Part shown: in pieces, positions 55,920 through 63,639 of the stretch
How positions within the stretch are numbered: the stretch's first letter is position 1
How the letters are laid out: every line of letters starts with the position of its first letter
Assembly: GCF_036013745.1 (NCBI RefSeq)
Contig: NZ_CP107880.1
Span: 1,054,001 to 1,118,000 of the forward strand
DNA: 64,000 nucleotides
Source: Streptomyces sp. NBC_00483
GTDB lineage: Bacteria > Actinomycetota > Actinomycetes > Streptomycetales > Streptomycetaceae
Direction: 5' to 3'
Program-made: the position numbers and the translations under genes
The notes under the pieces: model-generated
The model's database searches: none
The model's input: only the letters and a program-made list of their open reading frames with translations
What the model was told of the DNA's origin: nothing

Positions 55920-55985
55920 GTGATTGCGAATTGCAATCACTAGCTGTGCGTGAGCCTAGACTTGGTGATGGCAGAATGCAATCAC
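55920..55985. promoter_or_regulatory. HxlR operator region: perfect inverted repeat plus a third half-site
   Basis: GTGATTGC (55920-55927) and GCAATCAC (55933-55940) form a perfect 8-5-8 palindrome 28 bases upstream of the reductase ATG. The half-site GCAATCAC recurs at 55978-55985, 27 bases before the HxlR ATG. Placement in the divergent gap points to HxlR control of both genes. Confidence 0.75.
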
Positions 55986-56011
55986 TGGAGGTGGGCAACT
56001 GGAGGTGGGTA

Positions 56012-56509
56012 ATGCGAGACAGACCGCGGTCCGGATGTGCGATCAACGCGGCCGTGGAGGCACTCGGGGACCAGTGGAGCCTCATCGTCCTGCGCGACAT
56101 GGTGTTCGGCGGGCGCCGGCACTTCCGCGAGCTGCTCAGCGGCTCCGAGGAAGGGATCGCGTCGAACATCCTCAGCAGCCGCCTCAAAGCCCTCGTCGCC
56201 GGCGGCCTCCTCACGCAGGAGCAGGCCGAACGAGGGCGTCGAGCGACCTACAGCCTCACGGAAGCGGGCATCCAGACGGTCCCCATCATGGCCGCGCTCG
56301 GTTCCTGGGGAATGCGGCACCGCCCGACCACCCCCGAACTCACCGTCCGCGCCCGCCTCTTGGAGGACGGCGGCCCGCAGCTCTGGGAGGACCTCATGGA
56401 CGAACTCCGCGAGGTGCACCTGGGCATTCCCCGCCCGAACCCCGACCGCCCCCGGGCCTCCGAACTCCTTCAGGCCGCCTACGAACAGGCCCTCACGGAG
56501 ACGCACTGA
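56012..56509 (+). CDS. HxlR-family winged-helix regulator
   Basis: 165 aa from ATG 56012 with GGAGG (56001-56005) six bases upstream. Typical MarR/HxlR winged helix: CAINAAVEALGDQWSLIVLR, DMVFGGRRHFRELLSG, GIASNILSSRLKALVAGGLL, TYSLTEAGIQTVPIMAALGS. The common N-terminal redox cysteine is present (C10 in RSGCAIN). The C-terminal extension of about 60 residues is longer than in minimal members. Divergent from the DHFR-like reductase gene. Confidence 0.91.
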   Translation: MRDRPRSGCAINAAVEALGDQWSLIVLRDMVFGGRRHFRELLSGSEEGIASNILSSRLKALVAGGLLTQEQAERGRRATYSLTEAGIQTVPIMAALGSWGMRHRPTTPELTVRARLLEDGGPQLWEDLMDELREVHLGIPRPNPDRPRASELLQAAYEQALTETH

Positions 56510-56596
56510 CGGCTGCCCCCGATACAGGGGACACACTCACCCCGTACCGTTTCCGCATGCACCTACGCCCCTCCGCCCGCTCGCACCGCAGGCCAC

Positions 56597-57514
56597 ATGT
56601 CCGCTGACCCGCACGCCCTCGACGGAACGTCGCACGAACGCGGCCCACGCCCCGTCCCGTCGAGAGGTGACGGTTCCGTGCGGACCTGGCGAGCCGCGCT
56701 GCGCCGCACCCCGGTGTCGATGTGGCGCGACGACATGTCGGACTCCGCGGCCGCGCTCACGTACTACGCGATCCTGACCGTGCTGCCCTCCCTGCTGGTC
56801 ATCTCCCTGGCGTTCAGCCTCATCAGCCCGGAGACGGCCGAGGAATTCATCGCCCACGTCAGCGAGTACGCTCCCGGCCAGTCCGGCACCCAGCTCCACG
56901 ACGTGTTGTCCCGGGCGCTGCACCACGGCACGGCCGCCTGGATGCTGCTGGCCGCCGGCTCGGTCAGCGCGCTGTGGTCGGCCTCCAGTTACCTCGCGGT
57001 GTTCCGTCGTGCGGTCCACCGCATGCACCGGGTGGCGGACCGCCGCTCGACCTGGCACAAGGCCCACCGCATCCTGATCACGGCCCTCGCCCTGCTCGGC
57101 ATCCTCGTCCTCAGCGCCCTGGTGCTCCTGATGACCGGACCGGTCGCCGAGACACTGGGCCGCTACCTCGGCCTCGGCACCGTCGCCTCCTTGGCCTGGA
57201 GCCTGCTGCGCTGGCCCCTGCTGCTGTGCGTGGTCGCTCTGCTCGTCGTCATCGTCTTCCGTACCGGTCCCGCACAGGCCCGCGTCCGTACCCACAGCAT
57301 CCCCGGCGGCGCCCTGGCGGCCTTCCTGTGGCTGTGCGCCTCCGCCGGATTCGCCTTCTACACCTCGGAGTTGAGCGCCTACAGCAGGCTCTACGGATCG
57401 CTGGCGGGCGCCGTGGTCTTCCTCATCTGGCTGTGGCTGTCCAACCTGGCGCTGCTCGCCGGCGCACAATTCACCGCGGAGCTCAGCGAGTTGGAGACGC
57501 GGACGTCGGGCTGA
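56597..57514 (+). CDS. YihY/BrkB-family integral membrane protein
   Basis: 305 aa. A hydrophilic N-terminus of about 45 residues is followed by six hydrophobic segments. Family signatures: WRDDMSDSAAALTYYAILTV, LPSLLVISLAFSLISPE, LLAAGSVSALWSASSYLAVF, WRWPLLLCVVALLVV-type segment, then AFLWLCASAGFAFYTSELSA, YGSLAGAVVFLIWLWLSNLA and LLAGAQFTAELSELE. Formerly called ribonuclease BN by mistake; the true function is unknown, possibly an envelope transporter or flippase-like protein. It ends 19 bases before the convergent monooxygenase gene. Confidence 0.91.
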   Translation: MSADPHALDGTSHERGPRPVPSRGDGSVRTWRAALRRTPVSMWRDDMSDSAAALTYYAILTVLPSLLVISLAFSLISPETAEEFIAHVSEYAPGQSGTQLHDVLSRALHHGTAAWMLLAAGSVSALWSASSYLAVFRRAVHRMHRVADRRSTWHKAHRILITALALLGILVLSALVLLMTGPVAETLGRYLGLGTVASLAWSLLRWPLLLCVVALLVVIVFRTGPAQARVRTHSIPGGALAAFLWLCASAGFAFYTSELSAYSRLYGSLAGAVVFLIWLWLSNLALLAGAQFTAELSELETRTSG

Positions 57515-57533
57515 GCGACATGTGCGGTGCGGC

Positions 57534-59003
57534 TCACTTCCGGTGGGTGGCGGCCAGGGTCGCGGTGAGGCTGCCGGTGAGGGCGGTGTCGTTGTGGGCG
57601 GTGCTCGCCCAGGCGATGTGGCCGTCGGGGCGGACGAGGGCGGCGCGGACGTCGGCGAAGTCGGCCGGAGGCTGGTCCGGGGTGCCGACGTGGACGTGCA
57701 GTCCGGGGCGCGCGTACCCGGTGAGACGTCCGCTGCCGGTGAGGTCCAGCAGCAGGTAGCGGTCGGCGCGCAGCAGGGCGAACAGGCCGGTGTCGCCGAT
57801 CCGGAGGTCCGGGGCGCGGGTGCCGGTCAGCGGGTGTGCGTCGGGGGCGGCGGGCGGGTAGGTGACGGCGAGTGAACTGACCTGGGTCGCCAAGTGGTCG
57901 TTGAGGTTGGGCAAGTTGGCGATCAGTCGGGCGAGCAGGCCGCGCAGGTCGAGCCCTTCGGGGGTGAAGGCAGTCATCAGGGCGACTTGGGCGCGGCTGG
58001 TGGTGGTGAGGTCGACGCCGACCGGGTGGCGTTCGGCGTGGTAGGTGTCCAACAGGCCGCTGGGGGCCCAGCCGTTGAGGGTGGCGGCGAGCTTCCAGGC
58101 GAGGTTGGCGGCGTCCTGGATGCCGACGTTCATGCCGACGCCGCCGGCCGGGAAGTGCTGGTGAGCGGCGTCGCCTGCGAGGAAGACGCGGCCCTTGCGG
58201 TACTGGTCGGCGAGGTGGGTGGCGTTGCCGTAGCGGGAGAGCCAGACCGGGTCGCGCAGGCCGAAGTCGGTGCCGGCGATGGCGATGACGTTCTCGCGCA
58301 GTTCGTCCAGGGTGAGGTCGCCGGGCCAGGTGGTGACGAGGTCGCGGGGCGTGATGCCGACCAGGCGGTGGATGCCGCCGGGCATGGGGACGACCATGAG
58401 GGCGCCCTCGGGGCCGAAGTAGCTGTAGCCGGGGGCGGGCGGGTCGTCCAGGACCACGTCGCCGAGCCAGCCGAGCACGGTGGAGGGGGTGCCGGGGAAA
58501 TCGATACCGGCCTCGGAGCGCACGGTGCTGCGGGCGCCGTCGCAGCCGACCAGGTAGGCCGCCTGGAGGGTGGCGGGCCCGTGCGGTCCGGTGGTGTGCA
58601 CGGCGATGTGGTCGGTGTGCTCGGTGAACCCGGTGACCTCGTGTCCGCGCAGGATGTGCGCGCCCAGGTCGAGGGCCTGGCCCTCCAGCAGTGCCTCGGT
58701 GCGCTCTTGAGGCAGGGCGAGGGTGTACGGGAAGGGGCTCGGCAGATGACGAAAGTCCAGACGGGAGTCGAGGCCGCCGAAGTGGCCGCCGGGCAGCGGT
58801 ATGCCCTCGCTCACGAAGGGCTGGTGCGCGCCGCGGGAGGCGAAGGTCTCGATGGTGCGGGGGTGCACGGTCAGGGCGCGGGAGCGGGAGTCGCGTTCGA
58901 GGCGGGGCTCGATCACGGCGACGGTGACTCCCGTGCGGCGCAGTTCGCCGGCGAGCCACAGGCCCACGGGCCCGGCGCCTGCGACGACAACTTGGTAGTC
59001 CAT
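57534..59003 (-). CDS. FAD-dependent aromatic hydroxylase/monooxygenase (rifampicin monooxygenase-like)
   Basis: 489 aa from the ATG encoding MDYQVVVAGAGPVGLWLAGE. Class A flavin monooxygenase: GAGPVG cofactor loop (residues 9-14), DG motif in LVGCDGARSTVR, GD motif in VFLAGDAAHQHFPAGGVGMN, and a C-terminal thioredoxin-like domain (about 390-489: RADRYLLLDLTGSGRL, LVRPDGHIAWAS). Length and layout match Rox-type rifamycin hydroxylases and polyketide hydroxylases, so it may act on an antibiotic or a phenolic. An upstream ATG (59045) lies inside the operator repeat and is rejected. Divergent from a TetR/TetR_C gene that very probably represses it. Confidence 0.9.
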   Translation of the reverse strand: MDYQVVVAGAGPVGLWLAGELRRTGVTVAVIEPRLERDSRSRALTVHPRTIETFASRGAHQPFVSEGIPLPGGHFGGLDSRLDFRHLPSPFPYTLALPQERTEALLEGQALDLGAHILRGHEVTGFTEHTDHIAVHTTGPHGPATLQAAYLVGCDGARSTVRSEAGIDFPGTPSTVLGWLGDVVLDDPPAPGYSYFGPEGALMVVPMPGGIHRLVGITPRDLVTTWPGDLTLDELRENVIAIAGTDFGLRDPVWLSRYGNATHLADQYRKGRVFLAGDAAHQHFPAGGVGMNVGIQDAANLAWKLAATLNGWAPSGLLDTYHAERHPVGVDLTTTSRAQVALMTAFTPEGLDLRGLLARLIANLPNLNDHLATQVSSLAVTYPPAAPDAHPLTGTRAPDLRIGDTGLFALLRADRYLLLDLTGSGRLTGYARPGLHVHVGTPDQPPADFADVRAALVRPDGHIAWASTAHNDTALTGSLTATLAATHRK

Positions 59004-59030
59004 GGTCCTTCTCTCCCTCGAAACACACTC

Positions 59031-59079
59031 TTGGTCGGTGACCAATGATTGAGCTGGAGTAAACTAGGTCAGTGACCAA
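59031..59079. promoter_or_regulatory. Two putative TetR operators between the monooxygenase and TetR genes
   Basis: TTGGTC-GGT-GACCAA (59031-59045) is a perfect 6-3-6 palindrome. TAGGTC-AGT-GACCAA (59065-59079) is a second copy with one mismatch, overlapping the regulator's GTG start codon at 59072. The centres are 34 bp apart. Two sites, one over the start codon, suggest tight autoregulation by the adjacent TetR protein. Confidence 0.8.
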
Positions 59080-59695
59080 GAAGCAAGCCAGGGAAGACGC
59101 GGCAGGCCAGCTCACACGCACCGCCGTGATCGATGCCGCGCTCCAGGTACTGGACGAGCGTGGCCTTGACGGCCTCTCCACCCGGGCGGTCGCCGACCGC
59201 CTCGGGGTGCGGATGAACACGGTGCTGTGGCACGTGAAGACCAAGGCGCGAATGTTGGAACTGATGGCCGACGCCGTCCTCGCCGACATCGGCTACGACG
59301 ACCTGCCCGACGCCCCTCTGGAACGTGCCCGCGAACTGACCGGCCGCTACCGGCGCACGCTGCTCGCCCACCGCGACGGCGCCGCCCTGGTCACCGGCAC
59401 CTATTCAGCAGAGCCGCACACGCTGCGCTTCGCCGACCGCCTCGTCGACGCGTTCCTGGAAGCCGGTGCCGACGAGCGCCAGGCGGCATGGACGACCTGG
59501 ACGGTCAACTACTTCACCCTCGGCCTGACCCAGGAGGAACAGGCCGCCCCCGAAGAAGGCGACGAACGTCTCGACCAGGCCGTCGACCCCGCCGCACACC
59601 CGTCCCTGCAACGAGTCCTGCCCCACCTCCGACAGAACTTCGACGAGCGCTTCACCTTCGGCCTGGAGGCGATCCTGTCCCGCATCTCGGCATGA
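59072..59695 (+). CDS. TetR-family regulator with tetracycline-repressor-type C-terminal domain
   Basis: 207 aa, GTG start. HTH: LTRTAVIDAALQVLDERGLD, GLSTRAVADRLGVRMNTVLW, HVKTKARMLELMADAVLADI; the WHVKTKARML block and the C-terminal ligand domain (RELTGRYRRTLLAHRDGAAL, VNYFTLGLTQEEQAAPEEGD, FDERFTFGLEAIL) are those of TetR_C (true tetracycline-repressor-like) proteins. Divergent from the Rox-like monooxygenase gene; the two 15-bp operators flank its promoter. Confidence 0.92.
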   Translation: MTKKQAREDAAGQLTRTAVIDAALQVLDERGLDGLSTRAVADRLGVRMNTVLWHVKTKARMLELMADAVLADIGYDDLPDAPLERARELTGRYRRTLLAHRDGAALVTGTYSAEPHTLRFADRLVDAFLEAGADERQAAWTTWTVNYFTLGLTQEEQAAPEEGDERLDQAVDPAAHPSLQRVLPHLRQNFDERFTFGLEAILSRISA

Positions 59696-60080
59696 CGGTG
59701 TGCCCTCCTGAGGCGTGCCCCAGGAGCTGCGGATCGGGCATCGAGGGCGTGGCAACGGTTCGGCAGCCGCCGATCTCGACGCGTTCCGCATGCAACGCCC
59801 CGCCCTGGGCACTCCTCCACGAGCCGGCCTAGCGGAATACGGGCTGCGGGGCCGGGCGAAGACTGCCATGGTGGCGGTGGAGGACAACGTGTTCGGAGCG
59901 GGTCGTGTCATACGGAGCGGGTCGTGCGGAGGGCAGCCACTCGGGCCTGTCCGCCGCGTTGCAGTCGAACCCCGCACCGGTGCCTGCGCGTCGGCCGCTG
60001 ACCAGCCCAACACCCACCGGAGCCCTCATGCCCGACCCCGGAAAGCCACAGGACCAGAGCCCGCCCGGGACCCCGCTGCC
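59696..60080. other. Intergenic region before the CheB-like gene
   Basis: About 385 bases. A plus-strand open frame joins onto the CheB-like gene from 59715 but shows no family similarity. The only feature with some support is the 18-codon leader at 60028. The tandem CGGAGCGGGTCGTG-type repeat at about 59894-59927 was noted as a minor duplication. Confidence 0.4.
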
Positions 60081-60084
60081 GTGA
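60028..60084 (+). CDS. Possible 18-codon leader peptide coupled to the CheB-like gene
   Basis: ATG with CCGGAG upstream, reading MPDPGKPQDQSPPGTPLP and stopping at the TGA inside GTGA, where the GTG is the probable start of the CheB-like gene. The four-base overlap would couple translation. There is no other evidence for expression and the Pro-rich peptide has no known relatives to me. Confidence 0.3.
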   Translation: MPDPGKPQDQSPPGTPLP

Positions 60085-60677
60085 ACCGCGCATCTTCGGC
60101 GAACGCCCGTGACTACCGAGCGGTCGTGGTGGTGGCCTCCTCGGCCGGTGGCGTGGAGGGCCTGCGGACGCTGCTGGGCGGCCTTGACCCCGAGCTGCCG
60201 GTGACCGTGCTGGTCGCGCAACACCTGCGCCGCGGCCGCGAGACACAGATCGTTCCTGTGCTGTCCCGTGCGACCGCGCTCGAGGTCGAGCTGGCCCGGA
60301 ACGGGCCCTTGCGTGCGGGAGTCGTTCATATCGCTCCACCCGACCGGCACCTGTGCGTACGGCAGGACGGCAGGAGACTGTTCCTGACGGGCGAAGAGCG
60401 GGTGAACTACGCCCGCCCGGCCGCCGATCCACTGTTCGAATCGGCGGCGACAGCCTTCGGGCGGGGCGTCATCGCCTGCGTGCTGACCGGCTCCGACGGC
60501 GACGGCGCCCAAGGTGTCTCCGCCGTCAAGGCACACGGCGGCACCGTCATCGTGCAGGACCCGGACACCGCCGCGTTTCAGGGCATGCCCCAATCGGCGA
60601 TCAACACGGGCCTCGTCGACCTCGTTCTGCCTCTCGAACGCATCGCACCGGCCATTGCGGAGTGGGCGGGCCGCTGA
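60081..60677 (+). CDS. Stand-alone CheB-type methylesterase domain protein
   Basis: 198 aa from GTG 60081; a longer frame to 59715 lacks family similarity. Only the CheB catalytic domain is present, with no receiver domain. Catalytic elements: Ser21 in ASSAGG (SxGG), the histidine in LVAQHL, and the aspartate in LTGSDGDGAQG. HIAPPDRHLCV and FQGMPQSAINTGLVD are further CheB blocks. True CheB demethylates chemoreceptors, but streptomycetes are non-motile and no Che genes are nearby, so the substrate is probably something else. Similar proteins are often found beside stress sigma factors and PAS/GAF histidine kinases. Upstream of the SigB/F-type gene. Confidence 0.87.
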   Translation: MNRASSANARDYRAVVVVASSAGGVEGLRTLLGGLDPELPVTVLVAQHLRRGRETQIVPVLSRATALEVELARNGPLRAGVVHIAPPDRHLCVRQDGRRLFLTGEERVNYARPAADPLFESAATAFGRGVIACVLTGSDGDGAQGVSAVKAHGGTVIVQDPDTAAFQGMPQSAINTGLVDLVLPLERIAPAIAEWAGR

Positions 60678-60835
60678 CCTGCCCGGTGGTCGACACCGCC
60701 CGCTCTTTTGTAGGGTCGAGGACACAACGAGCACGAGCTTGGGAAAACAGGCTCGCTCCAGGAGTACGAGCCACCCGCAACGGGTGTTGATCGGCCCCTG
60801 GTCATCTTGCTGACCGCGACGATGAGGAGCGAACC

Positions 60836-61642
60836 ATGGCCACACGTCACGTGCACGACGATGCCCCTGACACCGAACAGGACTTTCTCCGGCTCGCGAA
60901 CACACCCGAAGGACGCGAACGGGACACACTGGTCGAGCAGTTGGTGGAGGCCTGGCTGCCCATGGCACGCCGCCTGGCCGGCCGGTACCGCAACAAGGGT
61001 GAGAATCCCGATGACTTGAACCAGGTCGCGGCTCTGGGCCTCGTGAAGGCCGTCGAACGTTACGAACCCGGGCGCGGAGCCTTCGAGGCGTACGCGGTTC
61101 CCACGATCACCGGTGAGCTGCGCCGCCACTTCCGTGACCACACCTGGGACGTACGCGTCCCGCGGCGCGTCCAGGACCTGCGCAACAAGGTCCGTGTCGC
61201 CCGCCGGGACCTGCTCGACGAGCCCGATCACCGCCACGAACCCGACCTGGAGGAGATCGCGGCCCGGGCCGGGCTGACCCTGGACGAGGTCCGCCGGGGC
61301 ATGGAGGCGCTGGAGAGTTACAGCAGCCTGTCCCTGGACGCCGAACTCGGCTCGTCCCAGGACGGAGGGGACGGAATTAGTCTCGCCGACACGCTCGGCC
61401 AGGAGGAGCCCGAGTACGATCTGGTCGCCGACCGGGAAGCAGCCAAGGAAGGCCTACGGACACTCCCGGAACGTGAGCGCTCCATCCTCTACATGCGCTT
61501 CTTCGAGGACATGACGCAGTCCCACATCGCCCAGGAAATGGGCGTCTCCCAGATGCACATCTCCCGCCTCATCAGCCGCAGCTGTGCCCAGGTACGGGAG
61601 TACGCGGCACCTGACATCACCGAGAGTCAGCAGGCTGCCTGA
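60836..61642 (+). CDS. RNA polymerase sigma factor of the SigB/SigF/SigG family
   Basis: 268 aa. Sigma-70 regions in order: region 2 (VEAWLPMARRLAGRYRNKGE, DDLNQVAALGLVKAVERYEP, FEAYAVPTITGELRRHFRDH, WDVRVPRRVQDL), region 3 (DLEEIAARAGLTLDEVRRGM) and region 4 (GLRTLPERERSILYMRFFED, MTQSHIAQEMGVSQMHISRL). The TITGELRRHFRDHTWDVRVP block is diagnostic of SigB/F/G-type stress or sporulation sigma factors, which streptomycetes have in multiple copies. Activity is normally governed by an anti-sigma factor released by a phosphatase-driven partner switch; no anti-sigma gene is adjacent. Start ATG has GAGGAG upstream. Confidence 0.94.
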   Translation: MATRHVHDDAPDTEQDFLRLANTPEGRERDTLVEQLVEAWLPMARRLAGRYRNKGENPDDLNQVAALGLVKAVERYEPGRGAFEAYAVPTITGELRRHFRDHTWDVRVPRRVQDLRNKVRVARRDLLDEPDHRHEPDLEEIAARAGLTLDEVRRGMEALESYSSLSLDAELGSSQDGGDGISLADTLGQEEPEYDLVADREAAKEGLRTLPERERSILYMRFFEDMTQSHIAQEMGVSQMHISRLISRSCAQVREYAAPDITESQQAA

Positions 61643-61775
61643 CGGTTCAGACGACCACCCTCCCGCCCCCGCTCCGAACGGACATAGCGGCTCGTTCGTT
61701 GGGCACGCGGAGAGAACTGTTCACGCACCGGCACAGGGCCGATCGTGCGCCGGTTACCTGAAAGGAACGTGCCGC

Positions 61776-62864
61776 ATGCGCAGTGTCGGGGTGGAAGAGG
61801 AACTGCTGCTCGTCGACCGTGACACCGGCGAGGCACGCGCCATGTCGAGCGCGGTCATGGCGGTCGCCGCCCGCGAGGGCGATGAGGCCTTCGAGGCCGA
61901 ACTGCACCGCGAGCAGCTGGAGTTCGCCACCAGCCCGCACGAGGCGACGTCGGATCTCGCCGTGGACATCGCCCAGTGCCGCAGGGCCGCCACCGATCAC
62001 GCGGAGAAGCTGGGCTGCGCGGCCGCCGCTCTTGCCACGTCCCCGCTCCCGGTGAGTCCCACCGTGGGTACCGGTGCACGTCACCAGTGGCTGGCGGAGG
62101 AGTTCGGCCTGACCACGCAGGAGCAGCTCACCTGCGGCTGCCACGTCCATGTGTCAGTCGACTCGGACGAAGAGGGCGTCGCCGTGCTGAACCGGATCCG
62201 TCCCTGGCTGTCGGTGCTCGTCGCGCTGAGCGCCAACTCGCCGTTCTGGCAGGGCAAGGACTCCGGGTACAGCAGCTATCGCAGCCGGGTGTGGGGGCGT
62301 TGGCCGTCCGCGGGGCCGGTGGAACTCTTCGACGACGCCGCCGCGTACCACCGCCAGGTCGAGTCCATGGTCGCCACCGGTGTCGTACGGGACGAGGGCA
62401 TGGTCTACTTCGACGCCCGGCTGTCGGCCGCCCACCCGACCGTCGAGGTGCGCGTCGCCGATGTGTGTCTCGAACCGTCGACGACCGTTCTGCTCGCCAT
62501 GTTGGTACGTGGTCTGGTCGAGACGGCGGCACGCGAGTGGCGCTCCGGCGAACCCGCTGCCGACCACCCCGTGGCGCTCCTGCGCCTCGCGGCCTGGCGC
62601 GCAGGCCGCTCGGGCCTCGACGATCAGCTCGTGAGCCCCCTGCTGATGCAGCCCGTACCGGCCCGGACCGCCGTGGACTCGCTCCTGGAACACGTGCGGC
62701 CCGCGCTGGAGGACGCCGGTGACTTCGAAGAGGCCCAGGCACTGGTGTCCCGGCTGCTGCGCGACGGCAACGGCACCCGCCTGCAACGCGAGGCCTTCCG
62801 GCGTACGGGCAGCCTGCGGGAGGTGGTCGCGGAGTGTGTGCGCAGGACCCACAGTGGCGTGTGA
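61776..62864 (+). CDS. Carboxylate-amine ligase, glutamate-cysteine ligase 2 (YbdK/EgtA-like) family
   Basis: 362 aa from ATG 61776 (AAGGAA ten bases upstream). GCS2 family: MRSVGVEEELLLVDRDTG at the N-terminus, then ELHREQLEFATSPHEATSDL, HVHVSVDSDEEGVAVLNRIR, LSANSPFWQGKDSGYSSYRS and the VYFDARLSAAHPTVEVRVAD segment with its metal-coordinating residues. It forms an amide bond between an amino acid carboxylate and an amine using ATP; only some members make gamma-glutamylcysteine. It follows the sigma gene, so it may belong to the SigB/F stress response, e.g. thiol protection. Confidence 0.9.
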   Translation: MRSVGVEEELLLVDRDTGEARAMSSAVMAVAAREGDEAFEAELHREQLEFATSPHEATSDLAVDIAQCRRAATDHAEKLGCAAAALATSPLPVSPTVGTGARHQWLAEEFGLTTQEQLTCGCHVHVSVDSDEEGVAVLNRIRPWLSVLVALSANSPFWQGKDSGYSSYRSRVWGRWPSAGPVELFDDAAAYHRQVESMVATGVVRDEGMVYFDARLSAAHPTVEVRVADVCLEPSTTVLLAMLVRGLVETAAREWRSGEPAADHPVALLRLAAWRAGRSGLDDQLVSPLLMQPVPARTAVDSLLEHVRPALEDAGDFEEAQALVSRLLRDGNGTRLQREAFRRTGSLREVVAECVRRTHSGV

Positions 62865-63173
62865 GGCACCCGCCTCCGCAAGGACAACACCGAAGTCAGG
62901 CCTGCCGCGAGTGCACCGGCCCACGCCGCCGATGAAGAGCACCGGCGCGGCCACCCAGGGCGCGATGTCCAGCGGGTGCCACCGCCACGATCGTCACGTC
63001 GACCAGGCTCATGAAGCCGGCCACCAAGGTGGTCGCCGGATTCGGCGTGCTCCGTGGATCGGCATCCTCGGTAGCGTGGCCATCTACTGCACGGGGTGTC
63101 CATGGGAGGCCATGGGAGGCCATGGGTCCGGCCGACCCCTGCAGGTCCCCCGACGGAGAGTGATGAGGCGGCA
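62865..63173. other. Intergenic region with a possible MFS-transporter scar
   Basis: About 310 bases. Minus-strand reading near 62930-63060 gives AGFMSLVDVTIVAVAPAG-like sequence, resembling the first helix of EmrB/QacA drug exporters (MSLLDVTIVNVA type), which then breaks off. It may be a scar of a deleted transporter. The 10-bp repeat at 63101 lies in its right part. Confidence 0.35.
63101..63127 (+). repeat. 10-bp tandem repeat upstream of the FKBP gene
   Basis: CATGGGAGGC occurs at 63101-63110 and 63111-63120, with a third partial copy (CATGGGTCC) at 63121. It lies about 50 bases before the FKBP start. Each copy includes a GGAGG-like Shine-Dalgarno core. Confidence 0.65.
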
Positions 63174-63578
63174 ATGAGTGAACTGACGAAACCCGAGGTC
63201 GACGTTCCCGAAGGCGAAGCTCCCACCGAGCTGACCATTCGGGACCTGGTCGTCGGGGACGGGGCCGAGGTGAAGCCGGGCATGGTGGTCAGGGTCCACT
63301 ATGTCGGGGTGACCTTCGCGTCCGGGAAGGAGTTCGACGCCTCCTGGGACCGGGGCGAGCCGTTCAAGTTCGCCGTGGGCGGTGGCAAGGCCATCAAGGG
63401 CTGGGACCGCGGGGTGAGGGGGATGAAGGTCGGCGGTCGGCGCGAGATCATCGTTCCCCCGCGTCTCGGCTACGGCAACCAGTCGCCCTCGCCGTTGATC
63501 CCGGCGGGCTCGACCCTGGTCTTCGTGGTGGACCTGCTCGACTCGTATTCCAGGACAACCGGGTGGAGCAACTCCTGA
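63174..63578 (+). CDS. FKBP-type peptidyl-prolyl cis-trans isomerase
   Basis: 134 aa from ATG 63174 (GAGGCGG seven bases upstream). Single FKBP domain: TIRDLVVGDGAEVKPGMVVR, VHYVGVTFASGKEFDASWDR, PFKFAVGGGKAIKGWDRGVR, GMKVGGRREIIVPPRLGYGN, LIPAGSTLVFVVDLLD. The active-site aromatic and Asp residues (Y in VHYVGV, D in EFDASW, W in KGWDRG) are retained. No signal peptide, so it is a cytoplasmic foldase. A further open extension to 63096 runs through the 10-bp repeat and is dropped. Confidence 0.93.
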   Translation: MSELTKPEVDVPEGEAPTELTIRDLVVGDGAEVKPGMVVRVHYVGVTFASGKEFDASWDRGEPFKFAVGGGKAIKGWDRGVRGMKVGGRREIIVPPRLGYGNQSPSPLIPAGSTLVFVVDLLDSYSRTTGWSNS

Positions 63579-63639
63579 CGAGCTCGTGCATCCATCACTG
63601 CGATTCACCACGCCACAGCAGGCACTTTCGCAACCAGCC

